Assembly (NCBI RefSeq): GCF_017573545.1
Contig: NZ_JAGEOK010000008.1
Span: forward strand, 186,001-250,000
DNA: 64,000 nt
Source of the DNA: Actinomadura nitritigenes
GTDB taxonomy: Bacteria; Actinomycetota; Actinomycetes; Streptosporangiales; Streptosporangiaceae
Direction of reading: 5' to 3'
Below, piece after piece: positions 16,091-24,588 of the stretch. How positions within the stretch are numbered: the first letter of the stretch is position 1; the number at the start of each line of letters is the position of its first letter. The notes below the pieces were generated by a model, which saw only the letters and a program-made list of their open reading frames with translations, was not told the origin of the DNA and made no database searches. Position numbers and translations under genes: made by a program.

Positions 16091-17121
16091 TGGCGCTCAA
16101 GTCCCTGCGGGACGTCAACCAGCGGCTCGTCGCGATCGTGACGCTCGCGGTGCTCGCCGCCGCGCTGATCTTCGCGTTCGCGATCGGCCAGCTCCACCTG
16201 TTCGACCAGGGCTACACGATGAGCGGCTACTTCTCCGACCAGGCCGGCATCAAGAAGGGCGACGACGTGCGCGTCGCCGGCGTGAAGTCCGGCCGGGTCA
16301 CCGGGGTGGAGGCGGACTTCGCGCACGGCCGGGTCCTCATCACCTGGCACGTCAACGCCGGCATCGACCTCGGCCGCGACACCCGCGCGGAGATCGAGAC
16401 GACGACGCTGCTCGGCGGCCGCTACCTGAAGCTGTCCGGCCCGGTCGCCAGGCCGTACCTGGCGAGCCTGCCGGAGTCCCGGCGGCGGATCCCGCTGGAG
16501 CACACCGGGGTCCCGTTCACCGTGCCGCAGGCGCTGGAGAACACCCAGAACATCGTCGGGAAGCTCGACGAGAAGAGCATGACGAAGCTGCTGTCGGAGG
16601 TCGCGGCGATCAGGTCGCCGGGCGCCGCGAAGCTGCACCGGGTCCTGGAGAACATCCAGGACCTGTCGCGCACGCTCAACGACTCCTACCCGCAGATCCA
16701 GAACCTGATCGAGGCCAGCAAGACCATCACCGGCACGCTGGCGAGCAAGGACGACAAGCTCCGGGAGATCATCGACTCCAGCCAGGTGCTGCTGCAGTCG
16801 CTGGTGAACCGGCGCAACGAGCTCGCCGCGACGATCGGGCAGGGCAGCCGGACGGTCCGCACCCTCGACAACGTCATCTCCAGGAACCAGAAGAAGCTGG
16901 ACGCGCTGCTGGACAACCTGCACCTGCTGACCACCCGGCTGGCGCCGAACATGGACGCGCTGAACACCGACTTCTCGCTGCTCGGCCCGACGTTCCAGCA
17001 GGTCGCGAACCTGAAGGGGAACGGGCCCTGGATCGAGGGCGTGCTCACCGGGCTCGGTCCGATCCAGCCGCCGGGACCGATCTCCACGCGGCGTTCCCCA
17101 GCCGGGCAGGGAGGCAACTGA
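16090..17121 (+). CDS. mceC: Mce family protein C
   Basis: This 343-residue protein has an N-terminal anchor (LAVLAAALIFAFAIG) and an Mce domain around DQAGIKKGDDVRVAGVKSG. A long coiled helical region with asparagine/leucine heptads follows. It is the third component of the putative Mce hexamer. It overlaps the preceding gene by TGATG and the next likewise; GGGAGG just before its stop provides the ribosome site for mceD. Confidence 0.93.
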   Translation: MALKSLRDVNQRLVAIVTLAVLAAALIFAFAIGQLHLFDQGYTMSGYFSDQAGIKKGDDVRVAGVKSGRVTGVEADFAHGRVLITWHVNAGIDLGRDTRAEIETTTLLGGRYLKLSGPVARPYLASLPESRRRIPLEHTGVPFTVPQALENTQNIVGKLDEKSMTKLLSEVAAIRSPGAAKLHRVLENIQDLSRTLNDSYPQIQNLIEASKTITGTLASKDDKLREIIDSSQVLLQSLVNRRNELAATIGQGSRTVRTLDNVISRNQKKLDALLDNLHLLTTRLAPNMDALNTDFSLLGPTFQQVANLKGNGPWIEGVLTGLGPIQPPGPISTRRSPAGQGGN

Positions 17122-18221
17122 TGGGCCGCCTCATTCCGACGAAGCCGGCCGGGGAGGCGCGGGGCGTCCCCTCGCGGGCGAGGCCGGGCGGACGGGCCCG
17201 GCCGGCGCGGGCCGTCGCCGCGGCGCTCGCGCTGGCGCTCGCCGCCGCGCTCGGCGGCTGCTCGGTCGGCTCGTCCGGCGGGGAGCGGACGATGACCGTC
17301 TACGTGCCGAAGGCGCGCTCGTTCTACCCGCAGTCGAAGGTCCTGGTGATGGGCGTCGACGTCGGGCGGGTCGACACGGTGAAGCAGCTGGACGACAAGA
17401 TCAAGGTGACGTTCCACATCGGCCGGGACGTCCCGCTGCCGCAGGGCGTGCAGGCCTCGATCGTCCCGCTGAACCTGGTCGGCGAGCGGAACCTGGTGCT
17501 GCACCCGGCGTGGCGGCCGGGCGAGCCGAAGGAGACCTCCAACGTCATCCCGATCGAGCGGACGACCGTGCCGGTCGAGGTGGACGACGCGCTGAACTCC
17601 TTCACCAACCTGGCGAACGCGCTCGACCCGACCAAGATGCAGACCGCGCTCGGCAAGGCCGCCGACTCGGTCAACGGCAACGGCAAGGAGTTCAACGCCA
17701 CGCTGGAGCAGAGCGCCCGGCTGGTGGAGAACGTCGCCGGGCAGGACAAGGACCTGATCGAGGTCGCGCAGAACCTCAGCAGGATGGCCGGGGTGGTGCG
17801 GGGCCGCGAGCAGGTGCTCGGCACCATGATCCAGGACTTCGGGCAGGCGACGCAGGTGCTCGCCTCCGAGCGGGGCGACCTGCAGGAGCTGATCGGCGCC
17901 GTGCTGGACCTGTCCAAGAACGGCGACAAGCTCCTCAAGAGGTACAAGGGGCAGCTGCCCTACGACCTCGCCGTCCTCACCCGGGTGGCGCTGGTGCTGA
18001 AGGGCAACGCCAAGCAGATCGCGCAGCTGCTGAACGTGCTGCCGAGCGTCAGCGCCGCCCTCATCGGCGGCTACGGCAAGAAGGACAAGTCGCTGCACAT
18101 CCGGTTCGCCACCGACGCGTTCGTGCGGACGTGGTTGAAGGGCCTGATGGACTCCGACGAGGTCGCCTGCCCGCTGCCCGCGCCCAACTCCAACTGTCCC
18201 TGGCAGAACGGAGGCAACTGA
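17121..18221 (+). CDS. mceD: Mce family lipoprotein D
   Basis: This 366-residue protein starts with about 30 basic low-complexity residues, then a hydrophobic segment ending in the lipobox LGGC (cysteine near residue 47). It is probably lipid-anchored outside the membrane. An Mce domain follows (SKVLVMGVDVGRVDTVK), then a long helical region. It ends CPLPAPNSNCPWQNGGN. The unusual length of the basic stretch before the signal could mean a later start, but no better start was evident. Confidence 0.9.
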   Translation: MGRLIPTKPAGEARGVPSRARPGGRARPARAVAAALALALAAALGGCSVGSSGGERTMTVYVPKARSFYPQSKVLVMGVDVGRVDTVKQLDDKIKVTFHIGRDVPLPQGVQASIVPLNLVGERNLVLHPAWRPGEPKETSNVIPIERTTVPVEVDDALNSFTNLANALDPTKMQTALGKAADSVNGNGKEFNATLEQSARLVENVAGQDKDLIEVAQNLSRMAGVVRGREQVLGTMIQDFGQATQVLASERGDLQELIGAVLDLSKNGDKLLKRYKGQLPYDLAVLTRVALVLKGNAKQIAQLLNVLPSVSAALIGGYGKKDKSLHIRFATDAFVRTWLKGLMDSDEVACPLPAPNSNCPWQNGGN

Positions 18222-19309
18222 TGGGCAGGAAGGTCGTCTTGCTCGTCCTCGCCACGGTCCTCGCGCTCTCGGGCTGCAACTACAAGACGGTCGGGGCGCC
18301 GAAGGGGCACCTCACCCTGACCGCCGAGTTCAACGACGTGCAGGGGCTGGTCGCCGGGCACAGCGTGAAGATGTCCGACATCACGATCGGCAGCGTCACC
18401 AAGGTGGAGCTGGACGGCTACCGCGCCAAGGCGACGCTGTCCATCAAGGACGGGATCAGGATCCCGCAGGGCACCCGCGCCGAGATCAAGGTGACGTCGC
18501 TGCTCGGTGAGAACTTCGTGGACCTGCAGATGCCGCCGGGCGCCAGCATGGACCGCGGCCCGTTCCTGGCGAACCACGCGGCGATCACGCAGACCAGCGT
18601 GCAGCCGGCGTTCGAGCAGGTCGTCGGGCAGGCGGGCCCGCTGGTGCAGGCGCTGGCCGGCAACGACGTGGCGACGGTCGTCAACGCCGGCGCCACCGCG
18701 CTGGACGGCAACGGCACGCGGCTCAACACCTCGATCGCCAAGGCGACGAGCCTGCTGAAGCTGGTCGCGGACCAGCGCGAGCAGCTCGGCGAGTCGGTCG
18801 ACCACCTCGCCAAGCTGGGGCGGTCGCTGGCCGCCGGGGACGACGCGCTGAACGAGGCGCCCGTCCAGATCGAGCGCACCACCCGGCTGCTGGACCAGGA
18901 CAAGCAGAAGATCCTCGGCACGGTCTCCAAGCTGACCGAGGCGGCCCGGCAGCTGAACGACAAGGTGCTCGAAGGGCGGGTCGCCCGGTTCCGCAAGCTG
19001 CTGGACGACCTCGACCCCGTCCTCGCGCAGCTCGGCAACAACCGCACCCGGCTGACGAACCTGGTCAACGGGCTGGTGACCTTCACCGACAAGCTCCCGA
19101 AGGCCAGCTACGACGGGCAGCTGCTGCTGTATCCGCTGCTGAACATCCTGTGGCCGGACGGGACGCCGGTGCTCGGCGGCGACAAGCCCGCGAAGAAGAA
19201 GGGCAAGGCGGCGGGCGGCGGCAGCGGCGGCGCTGGGGGCACCGAGCTGCCGAAGCAGTTCCGGACCGCGTTCCCCGACCTCGACAAGATCCTGCAGGGG
19301 CGGCAATGA
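18221..19309 (+). CDS. mceE: Mce family lipoprotein E
   Basis: This 362-residue protein has a short signal peptide with a lipobox (LALSGC, cysteine near residue 19). An Mce domain (FNDVQGLVAGHSVKMSDI) and a long helical tail follow, ending in a Lys/Gly-rich segment. It is one of two lipoproteins in the operon. It overlaps mceD by one base and mceF by ATGA. Confidence 0.93.
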   Translation: MGRKVVLLVLATVLALSGCNYKTVGAPKGHLTLTAEFNDVQGLVAGHSVKMSDITIGSVTKVELDGYRAKATLSIKDGIRIPQGTRAEIKVTSLLGENFVDLQMPPGASMDRGPFLANHAAITQTSVQPAFEQVVGQAGPLVQALAGNDVATVVNAGATALDGNGTRLNTSIAKATSLLKLVADQREQLGESVDHLAKLGRSLAAGDDALNEAPVQIERTTRLLDQDKQKILGTVSKLTEAARQLNDKVLEGRVARFRKLLDDLDPVLAQLGNNRTRLTNLVNGLVTFTDKLPKASYDGQLLLYPLLNILWPDGTPVLGGDKPAKKKGKAAGGGSGGAGGTELPKQFRTAFPDLDKILQGRQ

Positions 19310-20607
19310 CCAGGCGAGTGACGATCAACCTGGCGGTGTTCGGCGCACTCGCCGTGATCATGATCGTGTGGGCGTTCCGGAACGTGGTGCACTTCGACTT
19401 CATCGAGCGGCCGTACCACATCACGGCCGAGTTCGAGTCGTCGCCGGGCCTGCACCCGAACTTCGAGGTCGACTACCTCGGCCTGCGGGTCGGCAAGATC
19501 GACTCGGTGAAGCTGCAGGGGAACAAGGTCGTCGTCCGGCTCGACATGGAGCGCGGGGTGAAGATCCCGCGCGGCGTCACCGCGGCGGCGGCCCGCAAGT
19601 CCGCGGTCGGCGAGCCGGTGGTCGAGCTGACCCCCGCCCCCGGGCAGGCGGGCGCGCCGCCGATGAGGCCCGGCACCGTCATCCCGGTGTCGCAGACGAA
19701 GGTCCCGCCGAAGTACAGCGACCTGTTCGGCGCGGTCATCAAGTCCCTGAACGCCATCAACCCCGACGACGCGAAGGTGCTCACCCACGAGCTGTCGGAG
19801 GGGTTGGCGGGCCGCGAGGACTCGATCCGCCAGATCGTCAACGGCGGCGACCAGCTCACCCAGACGTTCGCGCAGAACACCGAGCTGCTGGACGGGCTGA
19901 CCCGGGACCTCGGCAAGATCACCAGCGTGCTGAACCGGAACCGGGGGGCGCTCGGGGCGGGCATCGACAACGTCGCCGCCCTGACCTCGGCGCTCGCGCA
20001 GATGCGCGGCCAGCTCGCGGAGCTGCGCGACCGCGGCCCCGGCCTGCTGTCCACCGTGAACCAGCTGCTGGACGAGACCGGCCCGAACTTCGACTGCACG
20101 GTCGACATGCTCGGCACCTGGGGCATCTCCGCCTACAACCCGAACTACCTGTCGGACCTGAAGACGACCCTCGCGGTCGCGCCGCAGCTCAAGACCGTCC
20201 TCGACAACGTGATCGGGCTGGACCAGGGCAAGCCCGTGCTGAACGTCATCTTCGAGATCACGCTGAAGCACCAGGCGGCGCTGGAGTACAAGTACCCGCT
20301 GCCGCAGCCGCAGCTGGCCACCGTGCCGACCTGCGCCGGGGGCCGGACGCCGGACCTGGACGTCAAGCAGAACACCTACCGGGCGAAGAACCCGGGCGAC
20401 GTGATCCCCACCCACGATCCCGCGCTCGACAAGCCGCTGAAGGCCCGGAACGCCGCGAACAACGGCAAGGACTCTTCTGGTGGGCCACCGGCTTGGCTAA
20501 TCTACATTCCCCCGGTTCTGGCATTGATGGTGCTGATCAGGGTCATGATGGGCTCGGTGCCCGTGGTGTCCCGCCTGTCCCGGCTTCGCCGCCGGCACAA
20601 GGACTGA
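19306..20607 (+). CDS. mceF: Mce family protein F
   Basis: This 433-residue protein has an N-terminal anchor (INLAVFGALAVIMIVWAF) and an Mce domain with HPNFEVDYLGLRVGKIDSVK. It is unusual in having a second hydrophobic segment near the C terminus (AWLIYIPPVLALMVLIRVMM, about 395-414) followed by a basic end. The sixth Mce protein completes a set of six. A 25-base gap separates it from the Mce-associated gene, which has its own ribosome site. Confidence 0.92.
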   Translation: MTRRVTINLAVFGALAVIMIVWAFRNVVHFDFIERPYHITAEFESSPGLHPNFEVDYLGLRVGKIDSVKLQGNKVVVRLDMERGVKIPRGVTAAAARKSAVGEPVVELTPAPGQAGAPPMRPGTVIPVSQTKVPPKYSDLFGAVIKSLNAINPDDAKVLTHELSEGLAGREDSIRQIVNGGDQLTQTFAQNTELLDGLTRDLGKITSVLNRNRGALGAGIDNVAALTSALAQMRGQLAELRDRGPGLLSTVNQLLDETGPNFDCTVDMLGTWGISAYNPNYLSDLKTTLAVAPQLKTVLDNVIGLDQGKPVLNVIFEITLKHQAALEYKYPLPQPQLATVPTCAGGRTPDLDVKQNTYRAKNPGDVIPTHDPALDKPLKARNAANNGKDSSGGPPAWLIYIPPVLALMVLIRVMMGSVPVVSRLSRLRRRHKD

Positions 20608-20632
20608 CCCCAATCCCCGTAGGAGTACCGAA

Positions 20633-21736
20633 GTGACAGCCAAGACCACCAAGGAAGCCGCGGACGCCGCCCGGGAGAGCCACCCGGACGGCGAGGCCGA
20701 CGAGGTCGAGGCGGTCGCGTCCGAGCAGGACGAGGCGGTCGAGGGCGCGGAGGCCGCGAAGGCCGGGGCGTCGGAGCAGGAGGACGGCGCGGAGGACGGC
20801 GCGGAGGAGGCCGCCGAGCGGCCCGCCGCCGCGCGGCCGAAGCGCAAGCGGCGGGTCCGGGTCATCGAGGTCATCGACGACGATGACGACCTCGAGGACG
20901 TCCTGGAGGCGATCGAGGCCGAGGACGACGAGGACGAGCGCCCGGCCCGCCCCGCGAAGGCGGCCCGGCCGGCGGCGAAACCGGCGAAACCGGCCGCCAA
21001 GGCGTCTCCCGCCGCGGCGAAGCCCCGTCCGGAGCGGCTCGAACCTCCGGAGGAGGAGCCCGAGGAGCGGGCGGACGCGGTGGCGGCGCGCCCGCCGCGC
21101 AAGGTCGGCCCGTTCTCCTACACCCCGACCCGCCTGCCGAAGGAGCGCGCCGACTCCTCCTCGCCGGTCCGCGTCATCGCGGTGGTCGTCGTGGTGGCGG
21201 TGCTGGCGAGCCTCGCGATCTGGCAGTGGACGAGGGCGAGCGGCCTGGCGTCGGACAAGGACGCCCGCGGCGAGGTCTCCAAGGTGGCCCTGCAGTACGG
21301 GGACGTGGCGTTCAACTACAACGCGTCCAACTACCAGTCGCAGGCGGCGAAGGCCGAGAAGCTGATGGCCGGCGACCTGCTCGACCAGTTCAAGCAGTCC
21401 ACGCTGCCGGGCCTGACCGCGGCGTTCAGGAGCGACTCCCAGGTCGGGATGTCGTCCAAGAGCACCGACGTGTTCGTCGGCAGCGTCAACGGCAAGTTCG
21501 CCACCGTGGTCGTCATGGTCGACATCGGCCTGCAGACCAAGGACGGCAAGGTGAGCCAGCCGGCCACGCTGCTGCGCCTCGCGCTGGCGAAGGTGGACGG
21601 CAAGTGGAAGGTCACCAAGCAGTACCCGTCCGGCGTGAACGACAGCAACCAGAACGCGGGGGGCGGCGGCCTGGTCCCGGGGAGCGCCGCGTCGCCGTCC
21701 CCGAGCACGACCGGGAGCGGCAAGCCCAAGAACTGA
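20633..21736 (+). CDS. Mce-associated membrane protein
   Basis: This 367-residue protein has a highly acidic, Ala/Glu-rich then Ala/Pro/Lys-rich cytoplasmic N terminus of about 180 residues. One transmembrane helix (VIAVVVVVAVLASLAIW) and an extracytoplasmic domain of about 160 residues with an NTF2-like pattern follow. Such Mas proteins usually follow mce operons and are thought to stabilise the transporter. The GTG at 20633 follows TAGGAG. A strong hairpin terminator ends the operon behind it. Confidence 0.88.
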   Translation: MTAKTTKEAADAARESHPDGEADEVEAVASEQDEAVEGAEAAKAGASEQEDGAEDGAEEAAERPAAARPKRKRRVRVIEVIDDDDDLEDVLEAIEAEDDEDERPARPAKAARPAAKPAKPAAKASPAAAKPRPERLEPPEEEPEERADAVAARPPRKVGPFSYTPTRLPKERADSSSPVRVIAVVVVVAVLASLAIWQWTRASGLASDKDARGEVSKVALQYGDVAFNYNASNYQSQAAKAEKLMAGDLLDQFKQSTLPGLTAAFRSDSQVGMSSKSTDVFVGSVNGKFATVVVMVDIGLQTKDGKVSQPATLLRLALAKVDGKWKVTKQYPSGVNDSNQNAGGGGLVPGSAASPSPSTTGSGKPKN

Positions 21737-21750
21737 CGCACGCCGCGTTC

Positions 21751-21784
21751 CGCGCCCCGCACGGTGGAAGCCGTGCGGGGCGCG
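21751..21784 (+). terminator. Terminator of the mce operon
   Basis: CGCGCCCCGCACGG (21751-21764) pairs perfectly with CCGTGCGGGGCGCG (21771-21784) around a TGGAAG loop. It starts 14 bases past the stop of the Mce-associated gene. Confidence 0.88.
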
Positions 21785-21824
21785 GCGCGTTGTGCGGGGG
21801 AGTGTGTCGGAGGGGGCGGGCAGA

Positions 21825-22325
21825 ATGTCGATGGTGACGGAGCGTACGGTCTCAGACGGCGGCACCCGTGTGCCGGACGAGGTGATCCACGAGTTCGGCG
21901 CGCTGCTCGGCGCCGCGGCCCTGCTGGAGCGCATCGCGGGCCGCGAGCTGGAACGGCGCTGCGGCATCCGGCACGCGGTGTTCGAGGTGCTGCTCCGGCT
22001 GTCGTCCGCGGGCGCGGACTGCCCCGACATGGGCGGGCTGGCCGGGGAGCTGATCCTCACCAGCGGCGGCATGACCCGGCTGGTCGACCGGATGCAGGAG
22101 GCAGGGCTCGTCCGCCGCCGGCCGCACGCGGGCGACCGCCGCCGCCACCTCGTCGAGCTCACCGACGCGGGCCGCGCCAAGCTCGACGAGGCGATGCGGG
22201 TGCACGCCGAGACGCTCCGCGAGCACTTCGCCGGCCCCCTCACCGACGAGCAGCGCCGCGACCTCGGCTCGGCCCTCCGCACCCTCCGCACCACCGCCCG
22301 CAAGGAACTCGGCGACCTCCGCTAA
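21825..22325 (+). CDS. MarR-family regulator
   Basis: This 166-residue protein has a MarR winged helix: LAGELILTSGGMTRLVDRMQ is the recognition region and RRPHAGDRRRHLVELT the wing. The ATG at 21825 follows GGAGGGGGCGGG. It lies behind the mce terminator and so is probably transcribed on its own. It converges with rpsD across a repeat-rich gap. Its target is unknown. Confidence 0.92.
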   Translation: MSMVTERTVSDGGTRVPDEVIHEFGALLGAAALLERIAGRELERRCGIRHAVFEVLLRLSSAGADCPDMGGLAGELILTSGGMTRLVDRMQEAGLVRRRPHAGDRRRHLVELTDAGRAKLDEAMRVHAETLREHFAGPLTDEQRRDLGSALRTLRTTARKELGDLR

Positions 22326-22340
22326 CCCGAACCCCCGTCC

Positions 22341-22550
22341 CCGGCAGGTCGAAGCCCAGCTCCGGCGGGTTGAAGCCCGGCCCCGGGCGGCTTGAACCCC
22401 GGCCCTGGCGGGTTGAACCCCCGCCGGGGTGGCTTGAAGCCCGGCCCCGGCGGGTTGAACCCCCGGCCCGGCGGGCCGAACCCTAACTCCGGCGGGTTGA
22501 ACCCCGGCCCGGCGGGTCGAAGCCCAGCTCCGGCGGGTTGAAGCCCGGCC
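22341..22550. repeat. Tandem repeat, ten units of 21 bp
   Basis: About ten degenerate copies of a 21-bp unit resembling CCGGCGGGTTGAAGCCCGGCC run head to tail. No copy has a length change, so one minus-strand frame reads a heptapeptide repeat such as GFNPPGP throughout. That frame has no convincing start or context, so I treat the block as a non-coding repeat between the convergent marR and rpsD genes. Confidence 0.85.
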
Positions 22551-22556
22551 ACCCCA

Positions 22557-22604
22557 CGGGCAGGCACGCGGAGCGAGCGCCGGCGAGCGCAGCGGGCATG
22601 CCCG
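22557..22604. repeat. 48-bp dispersed repeat, copy 1
   Basis: This 48-bp block begins CGGGCAGGCACGCGG and ends GGGCATGCCCG. It recurs as a reverse complement at 28855-28902 with a single mismatch. The CGGGCA/TGCCCG ends can pair. It is intergenic in both places. The remaining 22605-22701 holds nothing I recognise. Confidence 0.85.
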
Positions 22605-22701
22605 TCGACGCAGGCGACCGCAGCGCCACGAGCCGCACGCCGCACGGTCACGACGAACCCGAGCCGTGGCGTGAGGATCGACTGCGTCGTGACGGGGGGC
22701 T

Positions 22702-22720
22702 CCGGGGGGTCGCCCCCCGG
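22702..22720 (-). terminator. Hairpin terminator behind rpsD
   Basis: CCGGGGGG (22702-22709) pairs with CCCCCCGG (22713-22720) around TCG, immediately past the rpsD stop. It can also stop transcription arriving from marR. Confidence 0.7.
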
Positions 22721-22723
22721 GAA

Positions 22724-23329
22724 TCACCGCGAGTAGTGCTCGACGACGAGTTGTTCGTCGCAGATGACGGGGATCTCGTGGCGTTCGGGGAGGCGGGTGA
22801 GCCGGGCGGCGAGGGCGTCGTGGCGGACGTCGAGGTAGGGCGGGACGGAGTCGGTGTGGCCGCCGGCGGCGGCGACCTGGAAGGCGTCCATGCCGCGGCT
22901 GCGTTCGGCGACGGTGATGACGTCGCCGGGGCGGAGGCGGAAGGACGGGCGGTCGACGCGGCGGCCGTTCACCAGGATGTGGCGGTGCACGACGAACTGG
23001 CGGGCCTGGTAGATGGTGCGGGCGAGGCCGGCACGCAGGACGAGCGCGTCCAGCCGGCGTTCGAGGTCGACGAGGAGGGCCTCGCCGGTCTTGCCGCCGG
23101 CCTTGGCGGCCTTGGCGAAGGCGTTGCTGAGCTGGGCCTCGCGGATGTTGTACTGCGCGCGCAGCCGCTGCTTCTCGCGGAGCCGCACCTTGTAGTCGGT
23201 CTCCTGCTTGCGGGCGCGGCCGTGCACGCCGGGCGGGTAGGGGCGGGCCTCGAAGTACTTCACGGACTTCGGGGTCAGGGGGAGGCCGAGGGCCCGGGAG
23301 AGGCGGACCTTGGGACGGGGGTTGTTCAT
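22724..23329 (-). CDS. rpsD: 30S ribosomal protein S4, cysteine-free N terminus
   Basis: This 201-residue protein is a ribosomal S4. It has the N-terminal [14 protein letters not shown] motif and the S4 RNA-binding region [21 protein letters not shown], and it ends [17 protein letters not shown]. The N terminus lacks the four zinc-binding cysteines of classical S4 and resembles the streptomycete stand-alone rpsD. Whether it is the sole S4 or a paralogue cannot be told from the window. No other ribosomal gene is nearby. GAGGAG precedes the ATG at 23329. An iron-box-like palindrome overlaps its promoter region. Confidence 0.95.
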   Translation of the reverse strand: MNNPRPKVRLSRALGLPLTPKSVKYFEARPYPPGVHGRARKQETDYKVRLREKQRLRAQYNIREAQLSNAFAKAAKAGGKTGEALLVDLERRLDALVLRAGLARTIYQARQFVVHRHILVNGRRVDRPSFRLRPGDVITVAERSRGMDAFQVAAAGGHTDSVPPYLDVRHDALAARLTRLPERHEIPVICDEQLVVEHYSR

Positions 23330-23344
23330 CGCGCTCCTCAGTGA

Positions 23345-23376
23345 TTAGGTAAGCCTTAGTTAGGCAAGCCTAACCT
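23345..23376. promoter_or_regulatory. Iron-box-like (IdeR/DmdR) operator
   Basis: GTTAGGC-AA-GCCTAAC (23359-23374) is a perfect inverted repeat and is preceded by the related half-site run TTAGGTAAGCCTTA (23345-23358). The pattern resembles the actinobacterial iron-box consensus TTAGGTTAGGCTAACCTAA. It lies between divergent rpsD and the DUF2470 gene, starting 16 bases upstream of the rpsD ATG and ending 21 bases before the other start. Confidence 0.7.
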
Positions 23377-23396
23377 GGTACGTCAAGGAGGTCACG

Positions 23397-24197
23397 GTGG
23401 GGCGAGCGGAGACGGCGGGGACGCGGGTGGGCGGGCCCGCGGCGGCGGAACGGGCGCGGACGCTCGCCTACGGCATGGGGGACGGCGTCCTCGCGGCGCA
23501 GGGCGTCCCGCACACGCCCGTCCCCGCGTACGCGACGGACCTCGACGGGCGGCCGCTGCTGCTCCTGCCGAAGGACTCGGCGCTGGTCAAGGCGCTGGAC
23601 GGGGAGGAGGACCTGCCCGCCACCCTGCGGATCTGCGACGTCGCGCCGGTGCCGCTCGCCGACCGGGTGCGCGGCCGGGCGTGGCTGCACGGATGGCTGA
23701 CGGAGCTGCCGCCGGCCGGGCTGCGGGCCGCCGCGCTGCGGCTGTCGCGCCCGCACCCGCGTCCCGAACTGCTCGACCTGGCCGCGGAGGAGCCGCCGCG
23801 CGACGGGGAGTGGACGGTGCTCACGATGGACGTCGCGCAGGTCGAGATCGAGGACGCCTGGGGCGGCGCGACCCTCGAACCCGAGGAGTACGCGGCCGCC
23901 GCGCCGGACCCGTTCGTGGCGATCGGCGCGGGCATCCTGGCGCACCTGGACTCCTGCCACCGCGACGAGCTGAAGGGTCTGCTGCCGATGTCGGCGTCGC
24001 CGTCCGGCGCTCCGGAGGGGCTGCCGGAGGTCCGGCCGCTCGGGCTGGACCGGTACGGGATGTGGCTGCGCTGCTCCGCCCCGTCGCCGGACGCGGGCGG
24101 GACGTTCGACCTGCGGCTGACGTTCGACGAGCCGGTCAGTGATCTCCTCGGCCTGCGCCGGGTGTACCGGCACCTGTTCGCGCACGCGACCCCGTAG
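23397..24197 (+). CDS. DUF2470/pyridoxamine-phosphate-oxidase-like protein (possible heme or iron utilisation)
   Basis: This 266-residue protein has a split-barrel N-terminal part (ATDLDGRPLLLLPKDSALVK near 45). A C-terminal DUF2470-type region follows (ILAHLDSCHRDELKGL near 180, then GLDRYGMWLRC and TFDEPVSD). This domain pair occurs in the HugZ/HutZ-like group linked to heme degradation. The assignment is by remembered family layout, and no heme ligand is proven. A strong AAGGAGGT site precedes the GTG at 23397. The iron-box-like palindrome just upstream fits an iron-related role. Confidence 0.75.
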   Translation: MGRAETAGTRVGGPAAAERARTLAYGMGDGVLAAQGVPHTPVPAYATDLDGRPLLLLPKDSALVKALDGEEDLPATLRICDVAPVPLADRVRGRAWLHGWLTELPPAGLRAAALRLSRPHPRPELLDLAAEEPPRDGEWTVLTMDVAQVEIEDAWGGATLEPEEYAAAAPDPFVAIGAGILAHLDSCHRDELKGLLPMSASPSGAPEGLPEVRPLGLDRYGMWLRCSAPSPDAGGTFDLRLTFDEPVSDLLGLRRVYRHLFAHATP

Positions 24198-24588
24198 TCC
24201 GTACGGGACGAACACCGAAATATCCGTCCATATGGCCGTGATCTCCCGGATGGCGCGGACCGTCCCCCTCGGGACATGCTCGGGTCTCCGGCCGCGGGAC
24301 GCCGACCGTCGCCCGCCCGGGACGCCCCGGCCGCCGGCTCGCCCTCGCGGGGTGGGTGAGCAGGCGGACGGGAACCGTGCCGGGCGGCGGGACGGCGGCG
24401 GCCCCGGCCGGGCCGGTGGTCCGGCGCCGCGGAGCGGAAGCCGGGGGCGTGGTCCGGGCCACTGGCCGGAGCCTCCGCCGCGCGGACCGGCTCCGAACCC
24501 GATCGGATCCCGCGCCCCGGGGACGGCTCCAGGCCACTGCCCGCGATTGGCTCTGCCGCTCGCCGCCGCCGCACCGCAGGCTGGGAAC
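24198..24588. other. 391-base gap with no recognisable gene
   Basis: The gap between the DUF2470 gene and the PLP lyase gene is very GC-rich. I see no ORF with credible codon bias. Short inverted words such as GGGCCACTGGCC and CCAGGCCACTGCCC occur. A 5'-UTR element for the downstream sulfur gene is possible, but no known riboswitch consensus was recognised. Confidence 0.5.

Noticed and set aside
22341-22550. A CRISPR array
   Set aside because: The units are contiguous 21-bp degenerate copies with no unique spacers, and no cas gene is near.
22322-22651. A proline-rich minus-strand ORF over the 21-bp repeats
   Set aside because: It has no ribosome site, no signal and lies between convergent genes. 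I keep only the repeat, although the open frame is noted as a finding.
24198-24588. A SAM- or SAH-type riboswitch before the Cys/Met PLP enzyme
   Set aside because: The location is attractive, but I could not match any known riboswitch core in the sequence.
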